NCBI GenBank assembly: GCA_963693085.1
Contig: OY856412.1
Span: 1,063,290,744 to 1,063,354,743, forward strand
DNA: 64,000 nucleotides
Source of the DNA: Alisma plantago-aquatica
Taxonomy: Eukaryota; Streptophyta; Magnoliopsida; Alismatales; Alismataceae
Direction of reading: 5' to 3'
Shown: one piece after another, positions 1 through 12,849 of the stretch
Layout: the number at the start of each line of letters is the position of its first letter
Numbering within the stretch: the first letter of the stretch is position 1
The notes under the pieces: model-generated
Databases searched by the model: none
What the model was told of the DNA's origin: nothing
What the model saw: the letters and a program-made list of their open reading frames with translations, nothing else
Translations under genes and position numbers: made by a program

Positions 1-1941
1 TCCACATCAATGCTCGATCATAAGCCTTTTCCAAATCGATAAAAACCATGTGAAGATCTATTTTCTTTCCCTATACTTATACATAAGACTCCTTATCAGA
101 AAAATAGCATCTATTGTTGATTTACCAGAAATGAAACCAAATTGGTTGTTTGATATCTGCATTATAGATCATAATCTTTGCTCATTAATCCTCTCCCAAA
201 GCTTCATTATGTGACTCATCAACTTGATACCTTTGTTGTTTGTGCATCTCTGAACATCACCTTTGTTCTTGTAGATGGGGACTATAGTACTATTTCTCCA
301 TTCAACCGACATCCTGTTTGTCTTCATGATCTTGTTAAATAAATTTGTTAACTACATAAATCCTTCATCCCCCATACTCTTACATACATCAATGGGAATA
401 TCGTCTGGTCCGCATGCCTTTCTCATTTTCATCTTTTTCAAGGCATTCTTGACCTCAAAATGTGAAACTCGTAATGTGTAAATGATATCTCTTATATCCC
501 TATCACATGAGTCTCTAACATTATTTACAGTATATCCATTGAAAATCTTATGGAAGTAATTTCTCCATTGGTTCTTGATATCATCATCCATTACCAACAC
601 TCTACCATCTTCGTTCTTGATGCATTTTACTTGACTCAAGTCTCTTCCTTTCCTTTCTCTTATACGAGCCATTTTATATATATCTTTTTCCCCTTCTCTA
701 ATGTTCAACTTCTTATAAATATCATCAAAGTATCTAGACCTTGCCTCCTGAACAACCTTTTTTGCTTGTTTCTTTGCTTGCTTGTATCTATGGAATGTTG
801 CATCATCTTGAGATTTGGGCAAGCTCCTATAGATCTCCCTTTTTAGTTTAATAGCCTTATATACCTCATCATTCCACCACCAAGTCTCTTTTTGTGGAGG
901 CCCACAACCTTTGGACTCTCCTAAAACCTCTCCAGAAATTTTTGTTAGGCAAGAGCTCATGTTATGCCACATAGTGTTCATATCAGATTCTAAGTTCCAA
1001 GTTCCCTCTTTGATGAGTTTATCATGGAAGGTCAATTTCTTATCCTTTCAGATTCTACCACTTGATCCTACTATCTTGATTTTGTTATGCTTGCCTTTCT
1101 TGATCCTCATGTTAATATCCAAAACCACCAACCTATGTTGTGTCGTGAGTTCTTTGATAGGAATCACTTTACAGTCCTTGCACACTTTACAATCCCCCCT
1201 GTAAGGAGGTAATAAATTTGGCTACAATTGTGCCCACTCTTGAACGTAATCTTATGCAATTCTCTTTTCTTGAAATGGGTGTTTGTCAAAATCATATCAT
1301 ATGCAACTGCAAAATCTAATATCTTCTCTCCTTCTCCATTTCTGCTGCCATATCCAAAAACACCATGAACTCTCTCATATACATCTTTGCTACTCCCCAC
1401 ATGGACATTTAAATCACTCCCAATAATGATCTTCTCCTGTGTCGGTATTTCTTGCATCAATTCATCCATTTTATCCCAAAATTCCTTCTTAGCCTCCTCA
1501 CTAAGGCCAACTTGGAGGGCATAAGCACTAATAATGTTAAAAATCTTTCCCTAAGAATGACCTTGATAGCTATGATTATATCACCCATCCTAGTGATCTT
1601 GACAATATCATCCTTCAACATCTTATCAACGATAATACCTGTGCCATTTCTATGTTTAACAATGCCTGTATACAAATTTTGTATCATGTGTCTCCAATCT
1701 CTCTACAACGTTGCCCTGTCCACTTAGTTTCCTATAAGCAATCTATATTAACTTTTCTTCACATCATGGTATCTACTATCTCCAAATATTTTCCTATCAA
1801 AGAGCCAATATTCCAAGATCCAACTCTAAACCTTTTTTCTTGGACTTGTTTCTTTACCTGCCTTCGTAAAAAATGTTGCCCTTGCACATTTTTCACTACA
1901 TCAGGGCAATGATGCAGTGGGACTAGCTTCTTTATCGACAC
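1..1941 (-). pseudogene. RTE-type LINE, endonuclease and start of reverse transcriptase (broken, cut by window edge)
   Basis: Reading the minus strand from 1941 downward gives the usual order of a plant RTE non-LTR retrotransposon. The endonuclease starts with VGSWNIGSL near 1830. KHRNGTGIIVDK follows near 1650, then IIIGSDLNVHVG near 1410 and the GVFGYGSRNGEGEKILDFA stretch near 1350. A helical linker (WWWNDEVYKAIKLKREIYR, 800-900) leads into the reverse transcriptase, whose motif A, FIDLEKAYDR, lies at about 10-45. The polymerase continues off the left edge. At least three frame changes (near 1690, 1460 and 1100) break the ORF, and the endonuclease motif normally read as SQIDY is QIYY here, so an Asp is lost. 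It is a dead copy. The family is clear from motif order and wording; the RTE clade assignment is by resemblance. Confidence 0.85.
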
Positions 1942-2135
1942 TCATTCAAGATGTGGAAACCCTTGAACATTTTCACTACATCTGTGCGATGATGTAGCGG
2001 GACCAGCTTCTTTACCCACACCCATCCAAGATGTGGAAACCCTTGCTTGTCCTTCAACACAACTGGGTGTCACTGTGTCGAAACCCCTTGCATATTTATC
2101 ACTGCACCTGGCCCTGGGTGCCAATGCAACGTGTC
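1891..2135. repeat. 80-bp tandem repeat at the 5' end of the LINE
   Basis: The block starting 'tttcactaca' occurs at 1891 and again at 1971, a period of 80 bases with only scattered differences (shared words include gatgtggaaaccctt and agcttcttta). A weaker third copy follows to about 2135. The repeat straddles the start of the endonuclease reading frame, as 5' monomers of a LINE would. I do not know its function. Confidence 0.7.
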
Positions 2136-4617
2136 ACTAGGTAGGGACACTCCAACAAATTTTTTATAAGGATCCATGTCATAAAAAGAGTGACAAAGAA
2201 GTTGAAATCCCAGAGCAGAATGGGTCAAGGATCAAATCTTTGCCTTAACACACTTGAAGAAAGATGAATTAATTCTTTACATCAAGCATAATGTTATCAA
2301 TCAAGAGAAGATCAAGCATTCAAAAAGAGGGTTCATCCCCACAATAGTCGTATAGATGATATAGTGCTCTATGTTATTTTTAAAGCTAATGCTAGGGACA
2401 AGTTTAATCTTTCTTGATGAGATATGACATCTGCCTAGGTCAAGGGACACAGGACTTCTAGTGCACTAAACTAGAAGTCAAGATCCATTACAGATATTCA
2501 CGTCTCATCCTTCAATGGGTAGTATAGATTGACTTTACATGTACCAACTTTGGATCCATAATTTGAGAAACCTTTCACTAGAAAACCCCAAGCATTCCAT
2601 TCCCATATAATCCAAGCTCTCACACTGAGGCTTTGAGCATCAATGTCCAACCAATTTTCTCAAAAATGAAATCAAAGGACATACCTTGTAGGCACATTGC
2701 AATCCCCATTTTAAAAGATCTACCTCATGTGGGTACATATCAAAAGTTTATCAAACAAGTTTCCAAAGTTTCACTCTAAAAATCAAATATGTACTTGTGT
2801 TTGACTGTTGCACTAATACATGTAAGGAGTAGAGCCTATTGGAGTTTCCTTGACACTTGGTGCCTTGACCAAACTAGGTAGGTACTAAGGCTATGATAGT
2901 CAAAGGATCGTCTTGTGGTAAAACTTACTAGAAAGATATAATGGGAGAAAACCCTATGAGTAGAAAGGTCGAACACAATATAAGCTCGAACATGCTTGGG
3001 ATCTATACCCTGGAACTCTAGTAATAAAAGGGTATAGAAGGATGACCTAGAAAAATGTCATTCTCTATCTCTTTAAACTAAACAACTTACACAACCACCC
3101 TTCGTACCTTAAGCATGCAGTAAAAATAGTATGGACTAAACTAGATCACCTAAATCCTCAAAGGGATATTAACAACAAAGATCCTAATTCTAATTAGGTT
3201 CCAAGTCATTACACTAAGAGACATATACCATGAATACTATGGAGGAAGTATCCGAAATTGGTGTCGCATAACATGATAGAACATAAATTATTGAATTATC
3301 CTTTCATAAATTTCAAATAAACTTCTTAAAAAGCACAAAAATAAAAAATCAAAGTTGGAAAATCAAGCAAGATATCACACAAGAACAATCATTTCATCCA
3401 ATATCATATGCCAAGTATTTTGCTACACATATAATATAAGCATACTATATAATAATCCAAGTAAGAGGTAATGGCTTACCTTGATCAAAACATTCATAAT
3501 CATCACATAATCCAGAGTCAACTTTCACTCTTGTTCTACCCTAAGTAAGATAAGATCACATATCATCATCAGATTCTCATCATCTTAACCCTAGTTGATT
3601 CATTTTAGAGTTTTACTTATCTCATTAGGATATTTCCATTATCACTTGCATTCTTGTCTTGGAATTATCTTACTGATGTTATTTTCCAATGTGTTACAAG
3701 TTAAGGTTCATCATCTGAACATTAGGTTCCACATCATTTTGTGTATATATCAACCCTATGTTATATACTTTATTGCAATTAGGATTTTAAACTATATATT
3801 ATGAATCATCACCATGTAACATGAATTACATGCATAATATTGATATGTTAGTTTCACATTGTGTTCCATATATTGTTATGAATATAATATGGAGCTTTCA
3901 AGATTTATTGAGCATACTTGTAATTATTGCATATTAATTAGAGTTATTAGCCCTAATTGGGCATATGGAGCAAATTACATCATTTCATACATCAACATTA
4001 TAATCACTAACCTCATACAGATTATATATCATATATCAGAGCTATTGGCATTTATTCATAATTTTAGGACATAGGTTGATATTTATTATCTATGAAATAA
4101 GAATTTCACAACTTACATGATATCACTAAGATTAGTGCATCAAAAGCCTGATATATACTTTCATGTTGTTCTATATATTTTTTTTCTGAGAATTTCAGTA
4201 CTTGGTTTGTATTTTTCTGTTAAACATGTTGTTTATTGTGATTTATCTATGATCTGGATCATTTCTGGGTTCTTACCTTTTTAGCCAATGAGTGTCAGCC
4301 ATGTGGCCACTGTGGGGGAACAGATTGTTGCTTCAATAGATAGGTTCATGTTTGGTCTATGTCTAGTTCAAGGCTATAGACATAATCCTCCTTTTCTCCC
4401 TTCTGTTCTACTTCCCTTCAGGCATTCCTGCTTCCATAGAGAGACTTTGTTCGTGACTGCCACCGCCACTCGAAACCTGATGCTTATGTGCGTCATCCGT
4501 TCTGGCATGCGTGGGTGCTCCTCGCTTGACTCCTATATGGACTCCATAGGATGCTTCATGGCCTAGCATATCTTCTTGACCCCTTTAAATCTCTAGGTTC
4601 GACTGTAGATCCACTTC
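2136..4617. other. AT-rich intergenic DNA, no gene seen
   Basis: I find no coherent coding region, LTR pair or terminal repeat here. Short open frames at 3595-4074 and 4288-4566 have low-complexity or unremarkable translations and no recognisable motif. It is probably decayed repeat sequence. Confidence 0.5.
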
Positions 4618-5328
4618 TGTGACAAAGTGGATTTTCACACTATAATGAAGTAACTAATATTTTTACATCATTATACTCACTCATGGTCTCAAATATTTTT
4701 TCTTGTCTTTATAATCAATCTTGAGACTCAAATACAAAATTTGGTGACCAATGTGGCTTGTTTACACTTTATGACATTTCAAATGATGTTCAATAATCAC
4801 CTTACTCAAAGAAATAAATTCGTCCATAAAACTTCATCATCCTCAAACTTTTTATATATACTCTCCACATTATTGTGAACCTATGGTCCAAATTTCATAT
4901 CATTTGGACATTCCCACGATTTTCTATGAATTGTGGAGATTGTGTCCTCAAAATCCTTTTTTATTTTCCTTTTATTGACAAATTCCATGTCAGCGAACCA
5001 AGGCAAGGATCGGGGGGGGGGTGATCCCAGCCCTTGGATGTATCTCTCACAGATCTAGGCTCGATCCTGTGGCCACAAACCCGTCTTCTACCTCCCACAA
5101 TTAGTGGGGAGGAGTAAATGAAGACCAAAGAGACCGATCTCCCGCCCTTGACCTCGATTCAAAGTTCTGAGCGAGCGAAAACGATCCTCTCCCATTTTTG
5201 AACTCATCAAACCCTAGTTCGACCATCATTCATGCTCTATCTAGCCACCAAAACGAGCTATCCCCTCTCACTCTAGTGGCCATGGCCGTTTTCAAATCTC
5301 GATCTAGCCCTAAACCCCACCCTAATAG

Positions 5329-5338
5329 TATAAAAAGG
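5329..5338 (+). promoter_or_regulatory. TATA-like site in left arm of the palindrome
   Basis: tataaaaagg follows the run ctaaaccccaccctaatag and precedes a GC-richer stretch, pointing toward the axis of the inverted repeat. This is sequence resemblance only. Confidence 0.4.
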
Positions 5339-6607
5339 GCCCCTTAGGTTCCCATCACCTAACCATACTCAGAGCCACGCCCTTGCTCACTCCCTCGGAC
5401 CCAAATGGCCTAATTTCTCCTTGCCACCTCCTACAGCCATAGCAGTGCCGCCATGGCGCCACTGCCCTGCTCAGTTGGGCATCTTGCTCTCGCACCTCTT
5501 GTCCAAAGAGAGAAGCCCCATCCACCTTTGCAGGGTCCCGACAAACCCGAATGGTAACCCAAAACCCTTCGTAGGCCCCCTAAGTGCCCAAACATCCCTC
5601 TCTTTGGCGAGCTCCTCTGCCTCCTTTGTGGGATCACGGGGGGAAGCCAGAGCATAAGGGACAGGAGTCTCGACCCGCTGGTTCAAGGGGAAATTCCCTG
5701 GTCCAAACAAACCACCAGTGAACCGGTAAGTCAAAGAATAAACTAGCTGAATTGAAGGCTTGAACTGGTACAACAAGTGAGCAAGCTGCCTCACCCATGT
5801 GGGAAAATCTAGGACGTCCAATTGACATCCAACGCTCATCCTTTTTTTTTGCAAAATTAGGTATTTCATCTTTTCTCTGGTAAATATTCATTTAAATACT
5901 CAGATCTTGATTAAATCATAGAAATTGCATCGTAACTCCAAAAATGACAAACAAATAGTCAATTTTGATCAGAATTCTGATCAAAATTGACTATTTGTTT
6001 GTCATTTTTGGAGTTACGATGCAATTTCTATGATTTAATCAAGATCTGAGTATTTAAATGAATATTTACCAGAGAAAAGATGAAATACCTGATTTTGCAA
6101 AAAAAGTATGATCGTTGGATGTCGGTTGGACGACCAAGATTTGCCCACATATGTGAGGCGGCTTGCTCACTTGCTATACTGGTTCAAGCCTTCAATTCAA
6201 CTAGTTTATTCTTTGATTTACCAGTTCACTGGTGGTTTGTTTGGACCGGGGAATTTCCCCTTGAACCAGCGGGTCGAGACTCCTGTCCGTTACACTCTGG
6301 CTTTCCCCCGTTATCCCAAAAAGGAGATAGAGGAGCTCACTAGAGAGAGGGACGTTTGAGCACTTGGGGGGCCTACAAAGGGAGCTGGGTTGCCGTTCGG
6401 GCTCGTCGGGACCCCGCAAAGGTGGATGGGGCTTCTCTCTTCGAGCAGGAGGTGCGAGGGCAAGACACCCAACCAAGCAGGGCAGTGGTTCCACGGCGGC
6501 ACCACTATGGCAGAAGGAGGTGGTGAGGAGAAATTGGGCCGTTCAGGTCTGAGGGAGTGAGCAAGGGCGTGGCTCTGAGTATGGTGAGGTGATGCAAACC
6601 TAAGGGT

Positions 6608-6617
6608 CCTTTTTATA
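6608..6617 (-). promoter_or_regulatory. TATA-like site in right arm of the palindrome
   Basis: This is the mirror copy of the left-arm site and reads tataaaaagg on the minus strand. Transcription from the two sites would converge at the axis. Confidence 0.4.
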
Positions 6618-7337
6618 CTGTTGGGGTGGGGTTTAGGGCTAGATTGAGATTTGAAAATGACCATGTCCGCGGGAGTGAGAGGGGAGAGCAAAGAGCTCAT
6701 TTTGGTGGCTAGACAAAGCATGAATGATGGTCAAACTAGGGTTTGATGCGTTCAAAAATACGAGAGGATCATTTTGGCTCACTCAGAACTTTGAATCGAG
6801 GACATGGGCGGGAGATCGATCTCTTTGGTCTTCATTTACTCCTCCTTGCTGATTGCAAGAGGTAGAAGATGGGTATGTGGCCACTGGATCGAGCTTGGAT
6901 CTACGATAGGTAGATCCAAGGGCTAGGATCACCCCTAAATCCTTGCCTTGGGTCACTGACATGGAATTTGTCAATAAAAAGGCAAATAAAAAGGGATTTT
7001 GAGGATACAACTTCCAAAATTCATAGAAAATCGTAATAATGACCAAATGATATGAGATTTGGATCATAGGTTCAAAATAATAAGGAGAATATATGTAAAA
7101 AGTTTGAGGATAAGATGATGAAGTTTTATGGACGAATTTATTTCTTTGAGTAAGGTGATTATTTAACCTCATTTGAAATGTCATAAAGTGTAAACAAGCC
7201 ACATTGGTCACCAAATTTTGTATTTGAGTCTCAATATTGATTATGAAGACAAGAAAAATTATTTCAGACCATGAGTGAGTATAATGAGGTCAAAATATTA
7301 ATTACTTCATTATAATGAGAAAATCCACTTTGTCACA

Positions 7338-9304
7338 ACGTCTCCGTGAGGTCACTGCCACCCATTGCCACCATAGGGTCTTCTCCGGTGTGCAACCTAG
7401 GGCGATCCCTTTCTCCTCATATAACCTGCTAAGGCATAGCTGCTCCAGGCTAGACATTGACAAGATATTGTTGCAAGTTCTAACACCTCCATCAGATCTG
7501 TGACAGCTCTCTGGTCGTGGACGGTGGTTCTTCCTCCTCCTCCTCACACTCAATGGCACCAGGTGCAGTCTCACTGGTGAGAAAGGGTTAAGGAAAAGAG
7601 GAACTTGATCTTCCTCAAGAACCAAAGGTATAGGAGAAGCATTGGTCCTCAACGAACCTTCCCCAACCCTCCAGTTCTCCTAGTTAATCATAGATCCCCT
7701 AGGTCCTCAGCATCATATGGACCTCCCCTCAGCTTTGCCAAGCTCTAGAACATGTTTTCTCGATGATCAACCACCACGAACTGGCATATCATCCCTCTTC
7801 CTTTGCTCATGCACTGCCTGCAAGTGGTTGTGGAGAGATGATGGATATGGAGTGTTCATTCTCACTCTACACCTCACCAAAAGCCAAAAATATAAGGATC
7901 GACAAGGGCATGTTCAGGAAGGCAAAGACAACTACCGGTTGATTTCTCTCCTTGTTGCACATCTACAGAGAGTGTGGTGTGTAGTTTAGACTGTGGTCGA
8001 TCCATGCATTAGCCCCCAATAGTTGGAGATGCAAGATAAGTTCTGACCCTTAGATATATCACCAAACATACAAGTATTGGTTAGATCCTCACCAGCCTAT
8101 GGCCAACGTCCAGGGACATAAAGAAAATCCATGCATTATCACAACTCAATTCCTAGTCACACATAAATGTCACACGCCCTACTGACTATACCTTACACTA
8201 GATGGTAACAGATACATTTTTCCAATACATCAAATTAATAATTATTGAGCCTACTTTGAATCTAACTATTTCCTCTAGGAGCATCAAAACACAATGAAAC
8301 CTTGACCACAACTTCAATATAATCTAAGCTACATCCCATCCAAACTTTACATAGACATTGATACTTCTTAATATAATCCAAATATGTGAGTTCACTTACA
8401 TCAATAGATATTTAAATATCCCAAAAGATCATTCTATCACACCTTCACCCAAAAGTTTTCATAAATAAGGTGTACTGTAGACATGTATATGGGGCCCACA
8501 ACTCCATCCTTGATTAAATCTAGAATCCTTCCCATCCTGACATGCTGAGATGCATAAAGGATTTCTAATCTTGAAATAGAATTTGACTCTCCAACTCAAA
8601 TTTCAAATTCAAATCTCAAAATGTGTTTTATAGCCAATAATGATAAATTAAAATGCTATATTGTTTTTTGTAGGAAAAATAAAAATGTTGAAAATAAAGA
8701 AACAAGAACATAAATAGAAACAAATCTAGTTCTTAAGTTTCTTCTTCAACTAGCTTGTCAGACACTTGGCCCAATCAAAATGACCAGAAGAAGAAGTTGG
8801 AGACATATGCTCTCTATCACGTCTAGATGTACACCACTAGTGGAACACCACATACCAAAAAATGGACCACCGACCTTGCACTCAATGTCTAAATAATTGT
8901 GTCTATGATGGTACGATTATGTATCAAAAGTCGCATAAGATGGTTCCCTGGGAACCATAAAACCTTATGGATCCACTTCAATGATTGGATTCTACATGAG
9001 GGAAGTCACCAATACTCACATTATAACCATGACGACCATGAGCTTCCATAAAGTTTTCACTCTCTTATATGTTGTTGGGATGATTGATCCTAAGAAGTAT
9101 CCTAATGCACTCATCTAAAAACCAATCCCGTATAGTATGAAGACCCTCCAAAGATTCAATTCTTGAGAAATGAGCCATGTTGGAATCTATTAGAAGGGCA
9201 TGGACTCAAGCTTCTAATCATGAAATCTGTATAGGGTTGCAACCCTAGTAAGTCATCAAATCCATGAGGCACCTCTATAGTAGGATCAATTGGAGGTAGA
9301 GGAG
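7338..9304. other. Non-coding DNA between the palindrome and the gypsy LTR
   Basis: The first 650 bases are less AT-rich than the surroundings and contain short open frames on both strands (7302-7652 minus, 7717-7989 plus) without any motif I know. The rest is AT-rich and featureless. No LTR, TIR or RNA gene was found. Confidence 0.45.
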
Positions 9305-9933
9305 TGATGTAGTGATTATGCACAATGAATTCCCTAGGAATGAAATTCCTAGGTTTTACCTTAACCAAAAGAATGATAACCCTACCAGCAAGTAAACAAA
9401 TCATATCATAGTATCGTTTAGGATCAACCTAAAGGAACCATATTTAGGAATTATCTAATCAACTATAACTATGCAAAAACTACTATGTAATACAAAAGGT
9501 GGATGTTTGTTGATATACAAATACTACAAATAAAAAAGGATGAATTAAGTTTTGATTATCAAATGATGGAAACACTAGGGTGGATGGGTTTCATGACCAC
9601 TACTTATCATTCACTTTCTCACTGCATCATAATAATTATGACCACTCATATGTTGTGATGGATTAAATCTTCCTTTCGGTATTAATAAAAAATTAGATAG
9701 ATATTACTCTAACCTCTCCATTGCACTATCTAGAGAATATTAATTTATTTCCTTAGAAAACACCTATCTGGAGTTCTCATAAAGGGTTCAACATGAACTA
9801 AATGATACCCTAGATCTTAGGTTTGAAGTTCTCAACATCTAGGATATGCAAACTTGGAAAAAAAGATTATCCAAACAAGATTTACAAGCAATGAAACATT
9901 TGATATACAACAGTGATGTTCACAGAGACAAAA
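9305..9933 (-). mobile_element. Left (3') LTR of the gypsy element, first part
   Basis: About 620 bases align with 57538-58165. Shared stretches include acactagggtggatgg, ttaggtttgaagttctc and aatgaaacatttgat. The match resumes after the inserted element, at 44487 against about 58165 (gtacaata, ccattgtcaca), which shows that the 9934-44481 element split this LTR. Confidence 0.8.
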
Positions 9934-10826
9934 TGTAACATACTAGATCTCGGACCCTACCCTGGAGGTTGACATTTTGGACTTAGCCAAACAAGGTTGA
10001 AGGTTAGACCTAAATAGATGTTTAGTATAATCCCAATGAGATAATGCATGTATAGATCACCTTAATGTAACTTAATCTTCTAACATTAATCTTAGGTTTA
10101 TAATGGATACATAAAATATGCAACATAACTCATTTTGGTGGTAATATGAAGACAAGAAACTTAATTGGATGAATAAATTAGATAATGGGCCGTTAATGGA
10201 CCATATGACATATCTCATAAAAAGAAGTATCAAAAGTGGAAACAAACTTCAAATTCGAAATCTACATATCAAAATTAGTCTACATGTCAAATTTCATCTA
10301 ATTTGGACAACCTTGAAATATTAAGATAAGTTTAGGAGAGAGAAATGAGTAAAAGGTAGAAGTAATGAATAATGTGATTATATAAATTCAAAATATGGAA
10401 CTAATGGAAAATTCATATTCAAAACATCAAAGATAACTTGTGGGTGAAGTTTTGTCCAATTTGGATGTTGTTTCTGCAAGTTATGCAATTTTTGGTACAT
10501 TCTGGATTTTTCTACAATTTACCCAATTGGGAGGTTTTCTTTGCAATTTTTCACATTTATTATAATCCTTATATATTCACTTATCATTATTGTGTTTTTT
10601 AACCATAGGGAACCTAGTTGCACCTTGTTTTGAAGGTGTTTCTTTCCAAGGGCATTTTAGGGATTACTCTCTTTATAAACGAGCTTATCTTTAGAAGCTA
10701 TCAACCAATGGGGTTATTTCTTTGATTGGAATTCGTTTGCCTATAAGTGTCCATTAACCAACATTTGATATTCAAGAAGCCTCTATGAGAAGTCCTCTTG
10801 CATGACCATGAAATCCCTAGGCTAAG

Positions 10827-11040
10827 GACACATGGAAAGCTCCATGGACACCTCATGCTTGACTTCTTCCTTATCCATAAAGGTTTGCATGTCCATAGGA
10901 ACTCTTAGCATTGACACATGGAAAGTAAATTTACACCTCGTTCTTGACTTCTTCCTTATCCATAAAGGCTTGCATGTCCATGGACACCCTTATACATGAC
11001 ACATGGAAAGTCTCAGAGACACCTCATACTTGACCTCTTT
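10827..11040 (+). repeat. Three 85-bp direct repeats upstream of the LTR TATA box
   Basis: Units start with gacacatgg at about 10827, 10913 and 10998 and share cttcttccttatccataaag and gcatgtccat. They end just before the TATA-like ctttatatag at 11041-11050. The second LTR carries the same set from about 14463 to 14676. This is the usual place of enhancer repeats in U3. Confidence 0.7.
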
Positions 11041-11042
11041 CT

Positions 11043-11050
11043 TTATATAG
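11043..11050 (+). promoter_or_regulatory. TATA box of the LTR
   Basis: ttatatag at 11043-11050 lies between the direct repeats and the presumed R region. The same site recurs in LTR 2 near 14680. It sets the U3/R boundary at about 11075. Confidence 0.5.
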
Positions 11051-12836
11051 CCATATCTACCCCTTCCCAACTCCCAATTCGAAAACTCTTGCTCTCCTTT
11101 ATTCCCTCTAGCTTAGAGCATCATTCCTACTCTGTTTTGCCACGAAGGTGTTGTCCCAAAGTAAAAGGAGGTGCCTACCTTGGTGAAGAAGACTCCTAGG
11201 GTTCCAAATTTCTCTATTTAGGATTTCTTAAGTTCCTCCTTAGTGATTTTGACCAAAACTAGTAAGTTTTCTCATCTCCGTCCCTATTTTCATATTGTTA
11301 GTCTTCCTTCCACCTTCCTCCAGGTCAGAACCATGGCCTTCCATGGTGAAACCCCACCTAGAACCCATAAACACCTCATTTCTATGTTCTTTTGCTAGGG
11401 GTTTTCACCTCTAAAGTGGAGAAGGTACCTCTTGCTCGAGATAGGAGCTTTATTAGAGAAACTAGCCTCTCTAAGCTTGGGAACCTTACTTATTGGACAT
11501 GTTCACCTTCCCTAGAGGTTCTTTGGAGGCCTAGGCTTGACTTGGACTGTTTAGACTCTGAAGTTGAGGTATGATTGCATCCCACATCATTTCTATATTG
11601 AGCAGTTTCTAATTCTTCTCTCTAAATGTATGGTGTATTCCCTATTCTTCTATGTTGAGCTATTCACCTATGCTTATTTATTATCTTTGTACTATGGAAA
11701 TTAGCCTATACACAATGTCTTTTCTTTTGAAAATCATGGTCCATGTGAACTACCTTATTTGATATTGATCATGTGATCATGGATATTCTTTTGAACTCTT
11801 ATCTTAAGCTTTGTTCATGATGGAACTCTAAAAGATGACATGTGATGTCTTTTGCCCACTTATGAGGTGGATGTATATGTTGGTCACTTATGTGGTGACT
11901 AGTTTAGATATTATGACTATACTTTCTACCTGCCTCTACATTTAACATGCTATGTGATTCAGTAGCACTAGAGTAGTGTAATTGCATTGGCTTTTATGGC
12001 AGATGTGTTATTTCCTACTGAGTAGATGTGATATTTTCTTCTCTTTTAAGATGGAAAGGAACCTCATAGCCAGGGAAATATGTGTGATTCTTGGCCCATG
12101 TTTTTTATATTTGGGAGATTGGAAGTATTCCTTTCTCTATCAAGTTTCAAGTTTACGAGACTTGGCCACCTTTGTGTTTATATTGTTCTAGGGCTATGCT
12201 TATCTCACATGCATGTAGGTTGATGATGATTGTAGGGGTGTGTGCCCTACTTTCTTTACATGTGCTAGTATGGCAAAAATTTATTGTTTTAATTATGGAA
12301 AGTATCTCTTTTGTTATTGAAAATCATTTCTCTTGATACCCACTTGGGCTGTCCTTATCTTTTTCATGAGAAGCCTTTTATATTTGATGTCCTTTATTCC
12401 ATATATTGCTCGATTTCCTATTTAGTATGCACATACCATCCTTTTTTGATTTCATCTATTTTCTCTTCTTGCTGGGGTATGCTTCCAACCCTAGGTGAAG
12501 GACTTGGATGATAAGGCATGATGTTTTGGACTAGCTTAGGGAGTTAAGGTGTGGAGATAAAGTTGTTATGGTTTAGATTTCCCTCTACTTAGATCCTTAT
12601 GTTGTATCATACATGTAAACCTTTATGGGATATTATGATGTACTTTTGTAATCTTTTGTGAAAATTGAATATAGTCATTATTTTTATTCCGCTGCTATAC
12701 TTTGGTTGTTTTAAATACCATTTATTGAAGTTTGAAAATTTTTCACCTATTCCAGTGTCCCTTTGAGTGTGTTTGGAATGGATGTTTTATTTTTCAAATT
12801 TTTTTAGTAAGGGGGTGATCCCACCTCCTTACAACA

Positions 12837-12849
12837 TGGTATCAGAGCC
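12837..12849 (+). promoter_or_regulatory. Primer binding site, initiator tRNA-Met type
   Basis: tggtatcagagcc starts three bases after the LTR end. This is the standard plant LTR-retrotransposon site complementary to the 3' end of initiator tRNA-Met, and it fixes the plus orientation. Confidence 0.9.

Larger units (their letters stand above)
4618..7337. repeat. 2.7-kb spacerless inverted repeat (giant palindrome)
   Basis: The left arm (4618-5975) and right arm (5976-7337) are reverse complements, meeting at the palindrome cagaa|ttctg between 5975 and 5976. The innermost 116 bases of each arm (5860-5975 and 5976-6091) are identical. Farther out, roughly nine bases in ten match in the stretches I compared, with a net length difference of only 4 bases. 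Both outer ends read tgtgacaaag going inward. Each arm holds a TATA-like site facing the centre and a GC-richer part (5380-5700 and 6240-6560) with overlapping open frames whose products (for example FKPSIQLVYSL and PGNFPLNQRVETP) I cannot assign. The origin could be two LTR-like fragments head to head, a foldback transposon, or an inverted duplication of a promoter-bearing segment. Confidence 0.9.
9934..12833 (+). repeat. 5' LTR of the large-LTR element
   Basis: This 2900-base LTR starts tgtaacatactagatct and ends acctccttaca. It aligns along its length with the split second LTR at 13564-15088 and 43101-44481. It holds three direct repeats upstream of a TATA box near 11043. Small open frames (for example 10996-11199, repeated at 14632-14835) are shared only because the LTRs are homologous and are not genes. 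Confidence 0.9.

Noticed and set aside
4288..4566. 92-codon plus-strand frame starting MSVSHVATVGEQ
   Set aside because: No homologue or motif recognised, no promoter or splice context; probably chance.
5012..5021. Run of ten G bases
   Set aside because: The mirrored arm has only a short C run at the matching place, so this is a local slippage product.
5421..6721. Open frames in both arms of the palindrome
   Set aside because: They overlap in several frames on both strands and mirror each other. The products match no family I know, so I did not call genes.
10996..11199. 67-codon open frame found again at 14632-14835
   Set aside because: Conserved only because it lies in both LTRs of one element. 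It overlaps the TATA box and U3 repeats and has no motif.
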